Positions 42,205-51,810 of a stretch of 64,000 nt of DNA are shown in pieces. Both the position numbers and the translations under genes were made by a program. The first letter of the stretch is position 1; the number at the start of each line of letters is the position of its first letter. The notes below the pieces were generated by a model that made no database searches, was not told the DNA's origin, and worked only from the letters and a program-made list of their open reading frames with translations. The DNA is from Nitratireductor sp. XY-223 (GTDB taxonomy: Bacteria > Pseudomonadota > Alphaproteobacteria > Rhizobiales > Rhizobiaceae): the NCBI RefSeq assembly GCF_004959855.1, contig NZ_SPNT01000001.1, forward strand, positions 1,354,467 to 1,418,466, written 5' to 3'.

Positions 42205-42987
42205 TCACGAAAGCGCCTTCAGGGCCCTGTCGGCAGCCTGCATGTCGCCCCAGCGAAATGCGCGGCGCGCCTTGGCCTCGGCATCTTCGCCCCATTGCTC
42301 TGCGTTCCAGTCCTCGTCGACATGCGCCGCGGTCCACGCGTCTTCCGCCGTCAGGAACTCCCTGGCAAGGGCCACGGCCAAAAGCGCGGAGCCGGTAAGC
42401 GTCGTGAACGTGTGCAGGCTTGCAAGCGCGATCGGGCTTTCGAATGCTGACAGATGGATGCCGATGGCGTTGATCGCTTCCTTCGGCTGTTCCACATGCA
42501 TGACGCCTTCGGCAAGGACAAAGCGCGCGCCGAGGCTCGAGTGCGCCCAATCGATGACCGGATCCCAGTGGGCATTCTGGCGGTCGACAAGGCGCTGCGG
42601 ACCGTCCGCGCGATAGCAGAGCAAATCGGTGCCGGCAAAGCGCAGGATGTCCTCGACAATCGCCTGCGGATCGGACGCTATGCCGTCAATTGCCGTGTTC
42701 ACCAGGCGTGTCGCGGGCATGGTAACGGGGTTGATCTCATCCTGTTGCGCGTTCCATTCGGCGCACAGGAGCTCGGCCAGGTCGTTGGTCGGCATTTCGA
42801 GCAGATTACCGGCCGGTGTGCGGATGGGTTTTCCGTCAAGAAGGATCGGGAATTTTCCTTCCGAATCATCAATATGCGCACGCTCGTAAAACCGCTTTGG
42901 CAGCTCTTGTTTCGACTTGATCTGCGCCCGGCGGACGGGATCCGCATCGCTCAGCATCTCGCTGAGATCGTTCAGGATATCGCGCAT
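42205..42987 (-). CDS. ATP12 family F1-ATPase assembly chaperone
   Basis: 260 residues. The N-terminal KRFYERAHIDDSEGKFPILLDGKPIRTPAG and central LCYRADGPQRLVDRQNAHWDPVIDWA match ATP12/ATPAF2. In mitochondria ATP12 chaperones the alpha subunit of F1-ATPase, and alphaproteobacterial homologues are presumed to act alike. It follows the HAD phosphatase gene by 11 bp, an arrangement usual in Hyphomicrobiales. Confidence 0.9.
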   Translation of the reverse strand: MRDILNDLSEMLSDADPVRRAQIKSKQELPKRFYERAHIDDSEGKFPILLDGKPIRTPAGNLLEMPTNDLAELLCAEWNAQQDEINPVTMPATRLVNTAIDGIASDPQAIVEDILRFAGTDLLCYRADGPQRLVDRQNAHWDPVIDWAHSSLGARFVLAEGVMHVEQPKEAINAIGIHLSAFESPIALASLHTFTTLTGSALLAVALAREFLTAEDAWTAAHVDEDWNAEQWGEDAEAKARRAFRWGDMQAADRALKALS

Positions 42988-42998
42988 GATCGTTTTCC

Positions 42999-43655
42999 TC
43001 AGTCAATCCCGATGATCGGCATCAGGTCGGCCGGCTCTCGGACGATGTGATGCGCACCGGCTTCGTGCAACTGCCGTACCTCGGCATAGCCCCAGGATAC
43101 GCCGACCGCCGTCGCGCCCGCGTTGCGCGCCATTTCGATGTCGTAGATCGCATCGCCTACGACAATTGTGCGCGACGGATCCATCCCGGTGTCGTTGCAG
43201 CACTCGAGGACCATCGCAGGATTCGGTTTCGAGGGGCATTCATCGGCGGTGCGCGTCGCGATCATGGTTTTTGCGAGGCCATGCTGATGCAAGAGCTTGT
43301 CGAGCCCCCTGCGCGATTTACCGGTGACGACACCCAATAGAATATCGTCCTTGGCGGCGAGCGTTTCAAGCAGTTCCCAGATGCCTTCGTAGAACGGCTC
43401 CTCGCAGTCCTCGGCATCGCGCATTTGCGTGCTGTGATGCTTGTAGCTGCGCACCAGCCGATGGACCGTGTCGTCGATCTTCCGCTGCAGAAGGCGGGCG
43501 ATCGCGAAGTCAAGCGTCAGCCCGATAATGGACTTCGTGTGGGCAAGTTCCGGCGCGGAAAAGCCCTCCTCCGCAAAGGCCTTTTCCATGCAGGCATGGA
43601 TGACGGCCGCACTGTCGATCAGCGTACCGTCGCAGTCGAATAACAGCAGCCTCAT
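42999..43655 (-). CDS. HAD-IA family phosphatase (phosphoglycolate phosphatase-like)
   Basis: 218 residues from ATG 43655; upstream sequence in this frame is the rluC gene in another frame. HAD motif I is DCDGTLIDS (nucleophile D7, acid D9), motif II VVTGKS, motif III around PSKPNPAMV, and motif IV VVGDAIYDIEMARNAG. It hydrolyses a small phosphomonoester. The start overlaps the rluC stop by four bases (ATGA), so they are translationally coupled. Confidence 0.88.
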   Translation of the reverse strand: MRLLLFDCDGTLIDSAAVIHACMEKAFAEEGFSAPELAHTKSIIGLTLDFAIARLLQRKIDDTVHRLVRSYKHHSTQMRDAEDCEEPFYEGIWELLETLAAKDDILLGVVTGKSRRGLDKLLHQHGLAKTMIATRTADECPSKPNPAMVLECCNDTGMDPSRTIVVGDAIYDIEMARNAGATAVGVSWGYAEVRQLHEAGAHHIVREPADLMPIIGID

Positions 43656-44632
43656 TCCTCGAAGTCCCTGTCGAAGCCGAGCAGGTTCCAGCTCTGGACC
43701 ATGTGCGGCGGCAGGGGTGCCGTCACATCGATGGTACCCCGGCCGTCGGGGTGCGGAATGGAAATTCGCCGCGCATGAAGATGCAGCCTTTTTTGCATGC
43801 CGCCCGGGAACTCCCAGTTGTGATCGGCCTCGAAATATTTCGGATCGCCCAGGATCGGGCACTTGATGTAAGCGGCATGTACGCGCAGCTGGTGCGTGCG
43901 GCCCGTGTAGGGCTCCATTTCGAGCCAGGACAGACGCTGGCCCGCCTGCTCGATGATCCGGTAGTTCGATATGGCGTGATCGGCATCGGGTTCGCCGTGC
44001 TTGCACACCCGCATGCGGTCGCCGTCCGGCGTGTGTTCCTTGACGAGCCAGGTGGAGATACGCCCTTCGCGCTTGGGCGGCACACCCTTGACCAGTGCCC
44101 AGTACGTCTTCTTCGTCTCATGGACACGAAATGCGGTCGTCAGTGCCTGTGCCGCTCCGCGCGTGCGCGCAACGACGAGGACGCCGGAAGTGTCCCGGTC
44201 GAGCCTGTGCACGAGCCGCGGCTTCTCGCCCTTGCGATTGCGCCAGGCCTCAAGCATCTTGTCGACATGGCGCGAGAGGCCGGAGCCGCCCTGGACCGCT
44301 AGACCCGCTGGCTTGTTGAACACGAAAACCTTGGGATCTTCGTAGAGCAGCATCTTGGACAGAAACTCACCGTCGGCGCTGTCGGCATCTTTTTTTTGCT
44401 GATCTGGACCGGCGTTTTTCTCGTCCGTGCCGAGCGGTGGGATGCGGATGATCTGACCAGGCTGGACGCGGGTGTCGTGCTTGGCCCTGCCGCCGTCGAT
44501 CCTGATCTGCCCGGACCGCAGGAGCTTTTGCAGCTTGCCGAAGCCGAGGCCCGGGAAGTGCGACTTGAACCAGCGGTCGAGGCGCATGCCCTGTTCGTCC
44601 TGGTCGACCTTGCGCTGTTCAACACCTGACAT
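43652..44632 (-). CDS. rluC: RluA-family 23S rRNA pseudouridine synthase (RluC-type)
   Basis: 326 residues from ATG 44632, preceded by AGAGGAACAGGA. An S4 RNA-binding domain (about residues 15-60) is followed by the synthase domain with HRLDRDTSG (catalytic Asp145) and EPYTGRTHQLRVHAA. An acidic/Lys-rich linker (about 70-88) separates the domains. Family members isomerise uridines in 23S rRNA (positions 955/2504/2580 for E. coli RluC); the exact target here is assumed by homology. Confidence 0.88.
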   Translation of the reverse strand: MSGVEQRKVDQDEQGMRLDRWFKSHFPGLGFGKLQKLLRSGQIRIDGGRAKHDTRVQPGQIIRIPPLGTDEKNAGPDQQKKDADSADGEFLSKMLLYEDPKVFVFNKPAGLAVQGGSGLSRHVDKMLEAWRNRKGEKPRLVHRLDRDTSGVLVVARTRGAAQALTTAFRVHETKKTYWALVKGVPPKREGRISTWLVKEHTPDGDRMRVCKHGEPDADHAISNYRIIEQAGQRLSWLEMEPYTGRTHQLRVHAAYIKCPILGDPKYFEADHNWEFPGGMQKRLHLHARRISIPHPDGRGTIDVTAPLPPHMVQSWNLLGFDRDFEE

Positions 44633-44648
44633 GGAAGATCCTGTTCCT

Positions 44649-45026
44649 CTAGACGAACGCTCGAACGGCCGCGAGCCCGGCAAACAGGGCGGCGATGGAG
44701 AGCACAACGCTGGAAACGGCATAGACGGAAGCACTCAATACAGCCCCGCGCTCCCACAGCACGGCAATGTCCAGCGAAAAGGCGGAGAATGTCGTGAAGC
44801 CGCCGAGAACACCGGTCGCGATCAGGAGACGCAGTTCCTGGGATCCCCCGAGGCGCCGCGTCAGCAACTCGATGAACAGGCCCATGACAAAGGACCCGAC
44901 GATATTGACGGTCAATGTCCCCCACGGAAAATTCGGGCCGAGCATTCTCAGACTTGCAAGATTGACGAGATGCCGCAGCGTCGCGCCAATGGCTCCGCCC
45001 AGCGCAACAATGAGTAATTGTGCCAT
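44649..45026 (-). CDS. crcB: fluoride channel CrcB/Fluc
   Basis: 125 residues with four membrane helices. Conserved motifs GGAIGATLRH at the N-terminus, GTLTVNIVGSFVMG and GGFTTFSAFSLD with the Phe/Thr residues of the fluoride path are present. The protein forms a dual-topology dimer that exports F-. No fluoride riboswitch was recognised upstream. It precedes rluC by 16 bp. Confidence 0.94.
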   Translation of the reverse strand: MAQLLIVALGGAIGATLRHLVNLASLRMLGPNFPWGTLTVNIVGSFVMGLFIELLTRRLGGSQELRLLIATGVLGGFTTFSAFSLDIAVLWERGAVLSASVYAVSSVVLSIAALFAGLAAVRAFV

Positions 45027-45080
45027 GGCAGTGGCTTTAATCGCTTTTGCGAGTGCAGAAAAGGTCGAAACGGAAAATTC

Positions 45081-46109
45081 CTAGACTTGCCTGCTCCCGA
45101 CGAGCCGCAACAACTCATCGCCGCTGAAGCCCGGGGAATGGCCGGACTTGAAGGCCTCGTGAACCAGCGCGATGACCTTGCGGTTGACCGGCGCCGGCAT
45201 CCCGGCATTCTCCGCCAGACGCACGACGGCGCCGTTGAGGAAATCGATTTCCGGTTGACGCCCGTTTTTCAGGTCGTCCCACATGGACGAACGCGCCTTG
45301 GCGTCCATGGCGAGCATCGAGCGGGCGACGCGCAGGAAGAGCCAGTCCGGCAGCCGCAAGATATGCGGGATGAGCCACGGGCGCACCCTGCCGATGCTGG
45401 CGGGCCTGATCCGTGATTTGCGCATCGCGCGCAATGCCTCCTCGACCATGCCGGCAAGGACCAGCCGGTAGGCACGGTTGGAAAGCTGTTGAACCAGCGG
45501 CACATCCGAAAGCACATTGAGCGCATTGTTGAGATTGAGCAGCAGCTTGCCCCAGAGAACCTCGTTCATGTCTCTGCGTGTGTTAGCGGCAATGCCGGCG
45601 CGCGTCAGAAAGGCGGCCAGTTTGCGCGTCGATTCACCATCGGCCAGCAGGATATCGCCCGCGGTTCCGCGATGGAACTGGCCGTTGCCGGACGAAAGAA
45701 CGTTGAACGGCACCATCCCGGCCCGGACCCGGTTCGCACCAAGCGCGTCGGCCAGCGTCTCCGCGTTCTCGACCCCGTTCTGGAGCGATACGACGCAGGC
45801 ACCGGATTTCATCCGCGATGCAATGTCGACAGCAGCTTCCGGCGTTGCCTGTGACTTGACGCACAGAAGAATGATATCGCAGGCCGAGAGTATCGACGGA
45901 TCGGACGATATGGCGATGTCCCCCGGCTTAACGGTCACCTGCGGCCCGTCGAACCGTGTGAGTGTCAAACCGTGCTTTTGCAATGTCGCGACGGCGGTGT
46001 CGCGCCCAAGGAACCGCACATCTGCGCCGGCTGCCTTTAACATGCCGCCGACATAGCAGCCGATCGCTCCGGCACCGAAAACACCGATCGGCCCGAGATC
46101 AGCGCTCAT
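45081..46109 (-). CDS. panE: 2-dehydropantoate 2-reductase family protein
   Basis: 342 residues. The N-terminal GVFGAGAIGCYVGGML (GxGxxG at 12-17) binds NADPH; CVKSQATPEA and SLQNGVENAETL follow, and the C-terminal ApbA domain has EVLWGKLLLNLNNALNVL with the catalytic Lys. It reduces ketopantoate to pantoate for pantothenate synthesis, although rhizobial genomes carry several paralogues, so PanE function is probable rather than certain. It overlaps rarA by 11 bases. Confidence 0.82.
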   Translation of the reverse strand: MSADLGPIGVFGAGAIGCYVGGMLKAAGADVRFLGRDTAVATLQKHGLTLTRFDGPQVTVKPGDIAISSDPSILSACDIILLCVKSQATPEAAVDIASRMKSGACVVSLQNGVENAETLADALGANRVRAGMVPFNVLSSGNGQFHRGTAGDILLADGESTRKLAAFLTRAGIAANTRRDMNEVLWGKLLLNLNNALNVLSDVPLVQQLSNRAYRLVLAGMVEEALRAMRKSRIRPASIGRVRPWLIPHILRLPDWLFLRVARSMLAMDAKARSSMWDDLKNGRQPEIDFLNGAVVRLAENAGMPAPVNRKVIALVHEAFKSGHSPGFSGDELLRLVGSRQV

Positions 46110-47418
46110 CGCCGCCTCTCTCGGCCCTCAGCTTGGCCCAGTAATCCAGGCGTTTGCGCAGGTCCCGCTCGAAGCCCCTTTCCGGCGGATCATAGAACGT
46201 GCGCCTTCCCATCTTTTCCGGGAAGTAATCCTGTCCCGAGAAGGCGTCCGGCGCATCGTGATCGTATTCGTAGCCGGCGCCATAGCCCTCGTCCTTCATC
46301 AGCCGCGTCGGCGCGTTGAGGATGTGCTTGGGCGGAAGCAGTGATCCGTGCTCCCTCGCCGCGCTGCTTGCCGCCTTGTACGCGGTATAGAGCGCATTCG
46401 ATTTCGGCGCCGTCGCAATGTAGACGCAGGCCTCGGCCAGCGCCAGTTCTCCCTCGGGCGAACCGAGATAGTCATAGGCATCCTTCGCCGCATTGGCGAC
46501 GACCAGAGCCTGGGGGTCGGCAAGACCGATATCCTCAGACGCCATGCGGACAAGGCGGCGCCCGATATAGAGCGGATCCTCGCCGGCGTCGAACATGCGG
46601 CAAAGGTAATACAGTGCGGCATCGGGATCGGAGCCGCGCACCGACTTGTGCAGCGCGGAAATGAGGTTGTAGTGCCCGTCCTGCCCCTTGTCGTAGACCG
46701 GCGCGCGCCTTTGCACGACGGCCTGGAGGGCCTCGGCGTCGAAGGTCTCGCCCTCGCGCGCCGCGCGCCAGATTTCCTCGGCGAGTGTCAGGACCGCGCG
46801 TCCGTCTCCGTCGGCCATGCGAAGAAGGCTCCGGCGCGCATCCTCGTCGACCGGCAGCGCCCTGCCCTCCGCGGCCTCCGCACGGTCGAGCAATTGCAGC
46901 AGCGCCGTTTCATCGAGCGCATTGAATGTCAAAACCCGTGCGCGCGACAACAGAGCGGCATTAAGTTCAAACGAGGGATTCTCGGTCGTCGCACCGACCA
47001 GGATCACCGTTCCATCCTCCATCACCGGGAGGAAGCTGTCCTGTTGCGCGCGGTTGAAGCGGTGGATCTCGTCCACGAAGAGCAACGTCTGTTTGCCCGA
47101 CATGCGTCTGGCGCGGGCCGCCTCGAATACTTTCTTCAGGTCCGCGACACCGGAGAAGATCGCCGAAATCTGTTCGAACGCAAGATCTGTATCGCCGGCC
47201 AGCAGACGGGCGACGGTTGTCTTGCCCGTACCCGGCGGCCCCCAGAAAATCATCGAGCCGAGCGTGCCGGTGGCAATCATCCGGGTCAGCGTGCCGTCGG
47301 CCCCGGTCAGGTGATCCTGGCCGCAGACCTCCGCCAGGGATTGCGGACGCAACCGGTCCGCAAGTGGTCTTGCCTTCTGTGCCGTTTCATCGGCGAGCGA
47401 TGAAAACAGATCACTCAT
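46099..47418 (-). CDS. rarA: replication-associated recombination protein A (AAA+ ATPase)
   Basis: 439 residues. Walker A GPPGTGKTT (60-68), Walker B LLFVDEIHRFN, sensor LVGATTENPSF, and the C-terminal MgsA domain with GCDPDAA-like SVRGSDPDAALYYLCRM and RRLVRMASEDIGLADPQAL. It acts at stalled replication forks together with the clamp loader and RecA systems. Its start shares one base with the stop of the Do-type protease gene. Also called mgsA. Confidence 0.94.
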   Translation of the reverse strand: MSDLFSSLADETAQKARPLADRLRPQSLAEVCGQDHLTGADGTLTRMIATGTLGSMIFWGPPGTGKTTVARLLAGDTDLAFEQISAIFSGVADLKKVFEAARARRMSGKQTLLFVDEIHRFNRAQQDSFLPVMEDGTVILVGATTENPSFELNAALLSRARVLTFNALDETALLQLLDRAEAAEGRALPVDEDARRSLLRMADGDGRAVLTLAEEIWRAAREGETFDAEALQAVVQRRAPVYDKGQDGHYNLISALHKSVRGSDPDAALYYLCRMFDAGEDPLYIGRRLVRMASEDIGLADPQALVVANAAKDAYDYLGSPEGELALAEACVYIATAPKSNALYTAYKAASSAAREHGSLLPPKHILNAPTRLMKDEGYGAGYEYDHDAPDAFSGQDYFPEKMGRRTFYDPPERGFERDLRKRLDYWAKLRAERGGDER

Positions 47419-48899
47419 CAGCGTATCACTTGCCGGAGTCTTCGTCCGTTACGGGTAATCTCGAATTGCCAGTATCCGGGATCCTGGGCGATCGCTTCGG
47501 CGACGTCGCTTGCCTGGCGCATCGTTTCGCCGTTGATCTCAACCAGGATATCGCGTGGCCGGAGACCGTATCGATTGGCCGGCGAACCGCGTTCGACTTC
47601 GGTGACGACCACGCCCCTGATGCTCGGCGGCAGGCGAAGCTGCTCCGCGATCCGGGGATCGATATCCACAACGACCGAACCAGCAAACGGGTTCTCGCCC
47701 GTAATGCGCAGTTCTCCGGGCCGCTGCGGGTCGCTCGGCTCGCCCAGTTCGATGCTGAGCGTGCGGACGGTCGAGCGAGAGATCACCTCAAGCTTCACGA
47801 TCTTGCCGACGCCGGCCGTTGCGAGACGGTATCCCAGGGCGTCGGGGTGTTGGACGGTCAGGCCATCCAGGCTGATCACCAGATCACCGACCTTCATTCC
47901 GCCCTTATGGGCGGGCCCATCCTCAACGACCGCCGTGACGATCGCGCCAAATGCGCGCTCCATACCCAGCGCCTCGGCCATGTCCGCGGTGACCGGAACG
48001 AAGGATGCACCGATAAACGGCCGCAGGAACTTCTCCTCTCCGTTCCTGGCCGCATCGACAACGGCGCGTACCATGTTTGCGGGAATGGCAAAGCCGATGC
48101 CGTTGGAGCCGCCTGACCGTGAGAATATCGCGGTGTTGATGCCGACCAGCCGCCCGTTCATGTCAATGAGGGCGCCGCCGGAATTACCGGGATTGATCGC
48201 TGCATCGGTCTGGATGAAGAAGCCGAAATCCGAAACACCGATGCCGTTGCGGGCCAGCGCGGAGACAATGCCGCTGGTGACCGTCTGGCCGACACCGAAG
48301 GGATTTCCGATCGCCAGCAGGACGTCACCGACTTGCAGGCGGTCCGAGTCGCTGTAGTCGATCGCCGTGAACGGACCCGAATCGTCAATCTTGAGCACAG
48401 CGAGGTCCACCCGTTGATCCTTCAGAAGGACCCGGCTTGGATATTCCCGCCCGTCGGCCAGCGCGATCTTGATCTCGTCGGCGCCGTCTATCACGTGATT
48501 GTTCGTCACCACGATGCCCGAGGCATCAACGATAACCCCCGAACCGAGCGACGACTGCCGCTGCGAGCGCCCGGGCGGTCCCTGCCCGAAAAAGCGTTCA
48601 AAGAACGGATCGCCGGCAAAGGGCGAGCGGGTGCGGACCATGCGTTCCGCATAGACGTTGACGACCGCCGGCGCGGCCAGCTTGACCAGCGGCGCGTAGG
48701 AATACTGCAGCGCCGGGCGTGATGGAGGCACGACCCTGCGTTGCTCGGCGGCGGATTTGTCCGCGTTGCCGAGAATCTCGGAAATGACGCCCCTGAGCCG
48801 CTCGGTAGCCGGCTGCTCCTGGGCGCCGGTGACCGGCAGCATGATTCCTATTGCGGCAATGGCGAGAACAACCAGTCCGGCCCATCTGTAACGGCGCAT
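47418..48899 (-). CDS. Do-family periplasmic serine protease (DegP/DegQ-like)
   Basis: 493 residues. A signal peptide or N-terminal anchor (RRYRWAGLVVLAIAAIGIMLPVTGAQ) is followed by a trypsin-like domain with the triad H135 (NNHVID), D165 (VDLAVLK) and S240 (NPGNSGG), then two PDZ domains (about 280-370 and 395-480). The Do-type Q-loop region FFGQGPP is shorter than in E. coli DegP. Acts in periplasmic protein quality control. It forms a unit with rarA and panE downstream. Confidence 0.93.
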   Translation of the reverse strand: MRRYRWAGLVVLAIAAIGIMLPVTGAQEQPATERLRGVISEILGNADKSAAEQRRVVPPSRPALQYSYAPLVKLAAPAVVNVYAERMVRTRSPFAGDPFFERFFGQGPPGRSQRQSSLGSGVIVDASGIVVTNNHVIDGADEIKIALADGREYPSRVLLKDQRVDLAVLKIDDSGPFTAIDYSDSDRLQVGDVLLAIGNPFGVGQTVTSGIVSALARNGIGVSDFGFFIQTDAAINPGNSGGALIDMNGRLVGINTAIFSRSGGSNGIGFAIPANMVRAVVDAARNGEEKFLRPFIGASFVPVTADMAEALGMERAFGAIVTAVVEDGPAHKGGMKVGDLVISLDGLTVQHPDALGYRLATAGVGKIVKLEVISRSTVRTLSIELGEPSDPQRPGELRITGENPFAGSVVVDIDPRIAEQLRLPPSIRGVVVTEVERGSPANRYGLRPRDILVEINGETMRQASDVAEAIAQDPGYWQFEITRNGRRLRQVIR

Positions 48900-49031
48900 G
48901 CGATTCCCTCCGAACGAATCTCTATTCTACATAGATAATCAGGATCTACCGATCAAAAAGGCTGGAGCAAGACTTTACGGCATCCGGCCGCCTGGCGGGG
49001 ATTTCGTTACGGTTAAAAACGGTCTTGAAAG

Positions 49032-49056
49032 AAAAAAGGCCGGGCAAAGCCCGGCC
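49032..49056 (-). terminator. rho-independent terminator of the ribosomal cluster
   Basis: GGCCGGGC-AAA-GCCCGGCC gives an 8-bp GC stem with a 3-base loop; on the minus strand it is followed by a run of six T. It lies 24 bp after the rplQ stop and would end the alpha operon. Confidence 0.9.
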
Positions 49057-49079
49057 TGACAGCTTCAAAGTTGCAGTTC

Positions 49080-49511
49080 TTACGCTGCTTCGGTTTCTTC
49101 CGTCACCTCTTCCGCCTCGAGGCGGGCAAGGTCCTTCGCACCCTTCGCATCGACATCGCGGTCAACAAACTCGACGACCGCAAGCGGGGCGTTGTCGCCC
49201 TTGCGGAAGCCGGCCTTCATGATGCGGATGTAACCGCCGTGACGGTCTGCATAGCGGGTGGCGATCGTGTCGAACAGCTTGCGCACCATTTCGACGTCGC
49301 GGATCTTCGAGATCGCCTGGCGGCGGGCATGCAGGTCGCCCCGCTTGCCGAGCGTAACCAGTTTCTCGACGATCGGCCGGATTTCCTTTGCCTTGGGCAA
49401 GGTGGTGACGATCTGTTCGTGCTCGATCAGGGACGCCGCCATATTGGCAAACATTGCCTTGCGGTGGCTGGCTGTCCGGTTCAGCTTGCGGCCTGACTTA
49501 CGGTGGCGCAT
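49080..49511 (-). CDS. rplQ: 50S ribosomal protein L17
   Basis: 143 residues; [20 protein letters not shown] is the invariant L17 N-terminus. An acidic C-terminal tail ([10 protein letters not shown]) extends past the E. coli length, as in other alphaproteobacteria. A strong AAGGAGAAGG site precedes the start. Last gene of the alpha operon, after rpoA and directly before the terminator. Confidence 0.97.
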   Translation of the reverse strand: MRHRKSGRKLNRTASHRKAMFANMAASLIEHEQIVTTLPKAKEIRPIVEKLVTLGKRGDLHARRQAISKIRDVEMVRKLFDTIATRYADRHGGYIRIMKAGFRKGDNAPLAVVEFVDRDVDAKGAKDLARLEAEEVTEETEAA

Positions 49512-49550
49512 GAGCCTTCTCCTTGAATGCGGGCGCGCCCGCGGGTTCGA

Positions 49551-50561
49551 TTAGTATTGGTCCTCGTAGCGCTTGGCGAGATCCTCGATGTTCTCCGGCG
49601 GCCATGCGGGAACTTCCATTCCGAGATGGAGCCCCATGGAAGCCAGAACTTCCTTGATCTCGTTGAGCGACTTGCGTCCGAAGTTCGGCGTGCGCAGCAT
49701 TTCCGCCTCGGTCTTCTGAATGAGATCGCCGATGTAAACGATGTTGTCGTTTTTCAGGCAGTTGGCCGAACGCACCGAGAGTTCCAGTTCGTCGACCTTC
49801 TTCAGAAGTGCCGGGTTGAAGGCAAGCTCGGTGGCCTGGACTTCCTCGACCTCTTTCTGAGGCTCGTCGAAGTTGATGAACACGCCAAGCTGGTCCTGCA
49901 GGATGCGCGCCGCGAAGGCGATCGCGTCCTCGCCGGACACCGAACCGTCGGTTTCCAGCGTCATCGTCAGGCGGTCATAGTCGAGGACCTGACCCTCACG
50001 GGTGTTCTCGACCTTGTAGGAGACCTTCTTCACCGGCGAATAGAGGCTGTCGACCGGGATGAGGCCGATCGGCGCATCCTCCGCACGGTTGCGGTCGGCG
50101 GGCACGTAGCCCTTGCCGTTCTGCACCGTGAATTCCATGCGGATCTCCGCGCCCTCGTCGAGGGTGCAGATGACATGTTCCGGATTGAGGATCTCGATAT
50201 CGCCGACCGTCTGGATGTCACCGGCAACAACGGTTCCCGGGCCCTGCTTGCGCACGACCATGCGCTTGGGCTCGTCACCTTCCATGCCGATGGCGATTTC
50301 CTTGATGTTCAGGACGATGTCCGTGACATCCTCGCGGACGCCCGGGATCGAGGAGAATTCGTGCAGAACGCCGTCGATCTGCACCGCGGTCACGGCGGCG
50401 CCGCGCAGCGACGACAGCAGCACGCGACGCAGGGCATTGCCGAGCGTCAGTCCGAAGCCGCGCTCGAGCGGCTCGGCCACCAGGGTCGCTTTGGTGCGGC
50501 CCGCGGCGCTGAACTCGATCTTGTTCGGCTTAATCAGTTCCTGCCAGTTTTTCTGGATCAT
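49551..50561 (-). CDS. rpoA: DNA-directed RNA polymerase alpha subunit
   Basis: 336 residues from ATG 50561 with a GGAAGG ribosome site; the frame is open about 90 bases upstream but this is the conserved start. Alpha-NTD (to ~235) has [20 protein letters not shown]; the linker is followed by the alpha-CTD with [12 protein letters not shown] and [20 protein letters not shown], which binds UP elements and activators. Forms the dimeric scaffold of RNA polymerase. Confidence 0.98.
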   Translation of the reverse strand: MIQKNWQELIKPNKIEFSAAGRTKATLVAEPLERGFGLTLGNALRRVLLSSLRGAAVTAVQIDGVLHEFSSIPGVREDVTDIVLNIKEIAIGMEGDEPKRMVVRKQGPGTVVAGDIQTVGDIEILNPEHVICTLDEGAEIRMEFTVQNGKGYVPADRNRAEDAPIGLIPVDSLYSPVKKVSYKVENTREGQVLDYDRLTMTLETDGSVSGEDAIAFAARILQDQLGVFINFDEPQKEVEEVQATELAFNPALLKKVDELELSVRSANCLKNDNIVYIGDLIQKTEAEMLRTPNFGRKSLNEIKEVLASMGLHLGMEVPAWPPENIEDLAKRYEDQY

Positions 50562-50658
50562 TTGTATTACCTTCCGTTCCTTGCCACCATCCAATCGTGG
50601 CAACAGAGCTGGAGTACCGAGAGGAGCGGATATCCGCTCATCGGCAGACAATCACACG

Positions 50659-51048
50659 TTAGACGCGCCGCTTCTTGCGCGGACGGCAGCCATTGTGCGG
50701 AATGGGCGTGACATCACGGATCGACGTGATGGTGAAACCTGCGGCCTGAAGCGCCCGCAGCGCCGACTCACGACCGGAGCCGGGTCCGCAGACCTCGACC
50801 TCAAGCGATTTCATTCCATGTTCCTGAGCCTTCTTGGCACAGTCTTCGGCGGCAATCTGCGCCGCGAACGGCGTCGACTTGCGCGAACCCTTGAAACCCT
50901 TGGCACCGGCGGACGACCAGGCAATGGCGTTGCCCTGTGCGTCGGTGATGGTGATCATGGTGTTGTTGAACGTCGAATTCACGTGGGCGACGCCCGACGA
51001 GATATTCTTGCGCTCGCGACGGCGAACGCGCGTGGCTTCCTTTGCCAT
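50659..51048 (-). CDS. rpsK: 30S ribosomal protein S11
   Basis: 129 residues; [20 protein letters not shown] and the C-terminal [13 protein letters not shown] are the S11 hallmarks. It binds 16S rRNA on the platform near the E site. It lies between rpsM and rpoA in the alpha operon, with a 142-bp gap from rpsM. Confidence 0.97.
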   Translation of the reverse strand: MAKEATRVRRRERKNISSGVAHVNSTFNNTMITITDAQGNAIAWSSAGAKGFKGSRKSTPFAAQIAAEDCAKKAQEHGMKSLEVEVCGPGSGRESALRALQAAGFTITSIRDVTPIPHNGCRPRKKRRV

Positions 51049-51190
51049 TACGACCCTTTCATCGATCTCTACACCGCCGTAATTCCAGCGGCTCCACCTG
51101 TCAGGGCGCTATGGCCGCCCCGACAATTCCTATGCAAAAGGCCGGCATCCCCGAAAAGGAGCCGACCAGAACCGGACCATATCCGGCTGC

Positions 51191-51559
51191 TTACTTCTTC
51201 TTGCCTGCGATCGCCTTTGCCGGTCCCTTGCGGGTGCGGGCATTGGTGTGCGTGCGCTGACCGCGAACCGGAAGGTTGCGGCGGTGGCGCAGGCCGCGGT
51301 AGCAGCCCAGATCCATCAGGCGCTTGATGTTCATTGCCGTTTCACGGCGCAGATCGCCCTCGACCTGATAGTCGCGGTCGATTGCCTCGCGAACCTGGAT
51401 GACTTCTGCATCCGAGAGCTCGTTGACCCTGCGCTCTGCCGGAATACCGACCTTTTCGGTAATCTGTTTGGCGAAAGTCGGGCCGATCCCGTGAATGTAC
51501 TGTAGCGCGATGACGACGCGCTTGTTCGTTGGAATGTTGACGCCAGCAATACGGGCCAC
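51191..51559 (-). CDS. rpsM: 30S ribosomal protein S13
   Basis: 122 residues; starts [19 protein letters not shown] and contains [20 protein letters not shown], both characteristic. Located at the head of the small subunit, contacting the P-site tRNA. First gene of the alpha operon, preceded by a ~250-bp intergenic region that contains a hairpin. Confidence 0.97.
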   Translation of the reverse strand: MARIAGVNIPTNKRVVIALQYIHGIGPTFAKQITEKVGIPAERRVNELSDAEVIQVREAIDRDYQVEGDLRRETAMNIKRLMDLGCYRGLRHRRNLPVRGQRTHTNARTRKGPAKAIAGKKK

Positions 51560-51758
51560 GTCTAGTCTCCTTGCCTTCCAAGCCAGAATGGCCTGGCTGG
51601 TTCCTGGTGCGGCCGAGTTGCCGCAGGTTGTTCATAGCCGGGACATGTATAAGCGACCGGCCCCGGTTCTCTCTTTTCGAAAACCGCGCCAATCGCTCGA
51701 CAATCTCGAATTGGCGGGTTTCTAACGGACTCGATGCACAATCGTCAACAGTCCAAAT

Positions 51759-51791
51759 GCCTAAAATCCGGTGCGACCGCGCATTTTAGGC
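51759..51791 (-). terminator. hairpin between adk and rpsM
   Basis: GCCTAAAAT (51759-51767) pairs perfectly with ATTTTAGGC (51783-51791), and the loop holds an inner CGGT-GCG-ACCG hairpin. It lies 20 bp after the adk stop on the transcribed (minus) strand and would separate the spc/adk transcript from the alpha operon, as a terminator or attenuator. Only a short ATTT follows on the minus strand. Confidence 0.6.
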
Positions 51792-51810
51792 GAAAAAACG
51801 CTCCTTGGCG

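Noticed and set aside
44649..45080. Fluoride riboswitch upstream of crcB
   Set aside because: The 54 bp between panE and crcB show no recognisable crcB-motif pseudoknot, and the genes are close enough to be co-transcribed.
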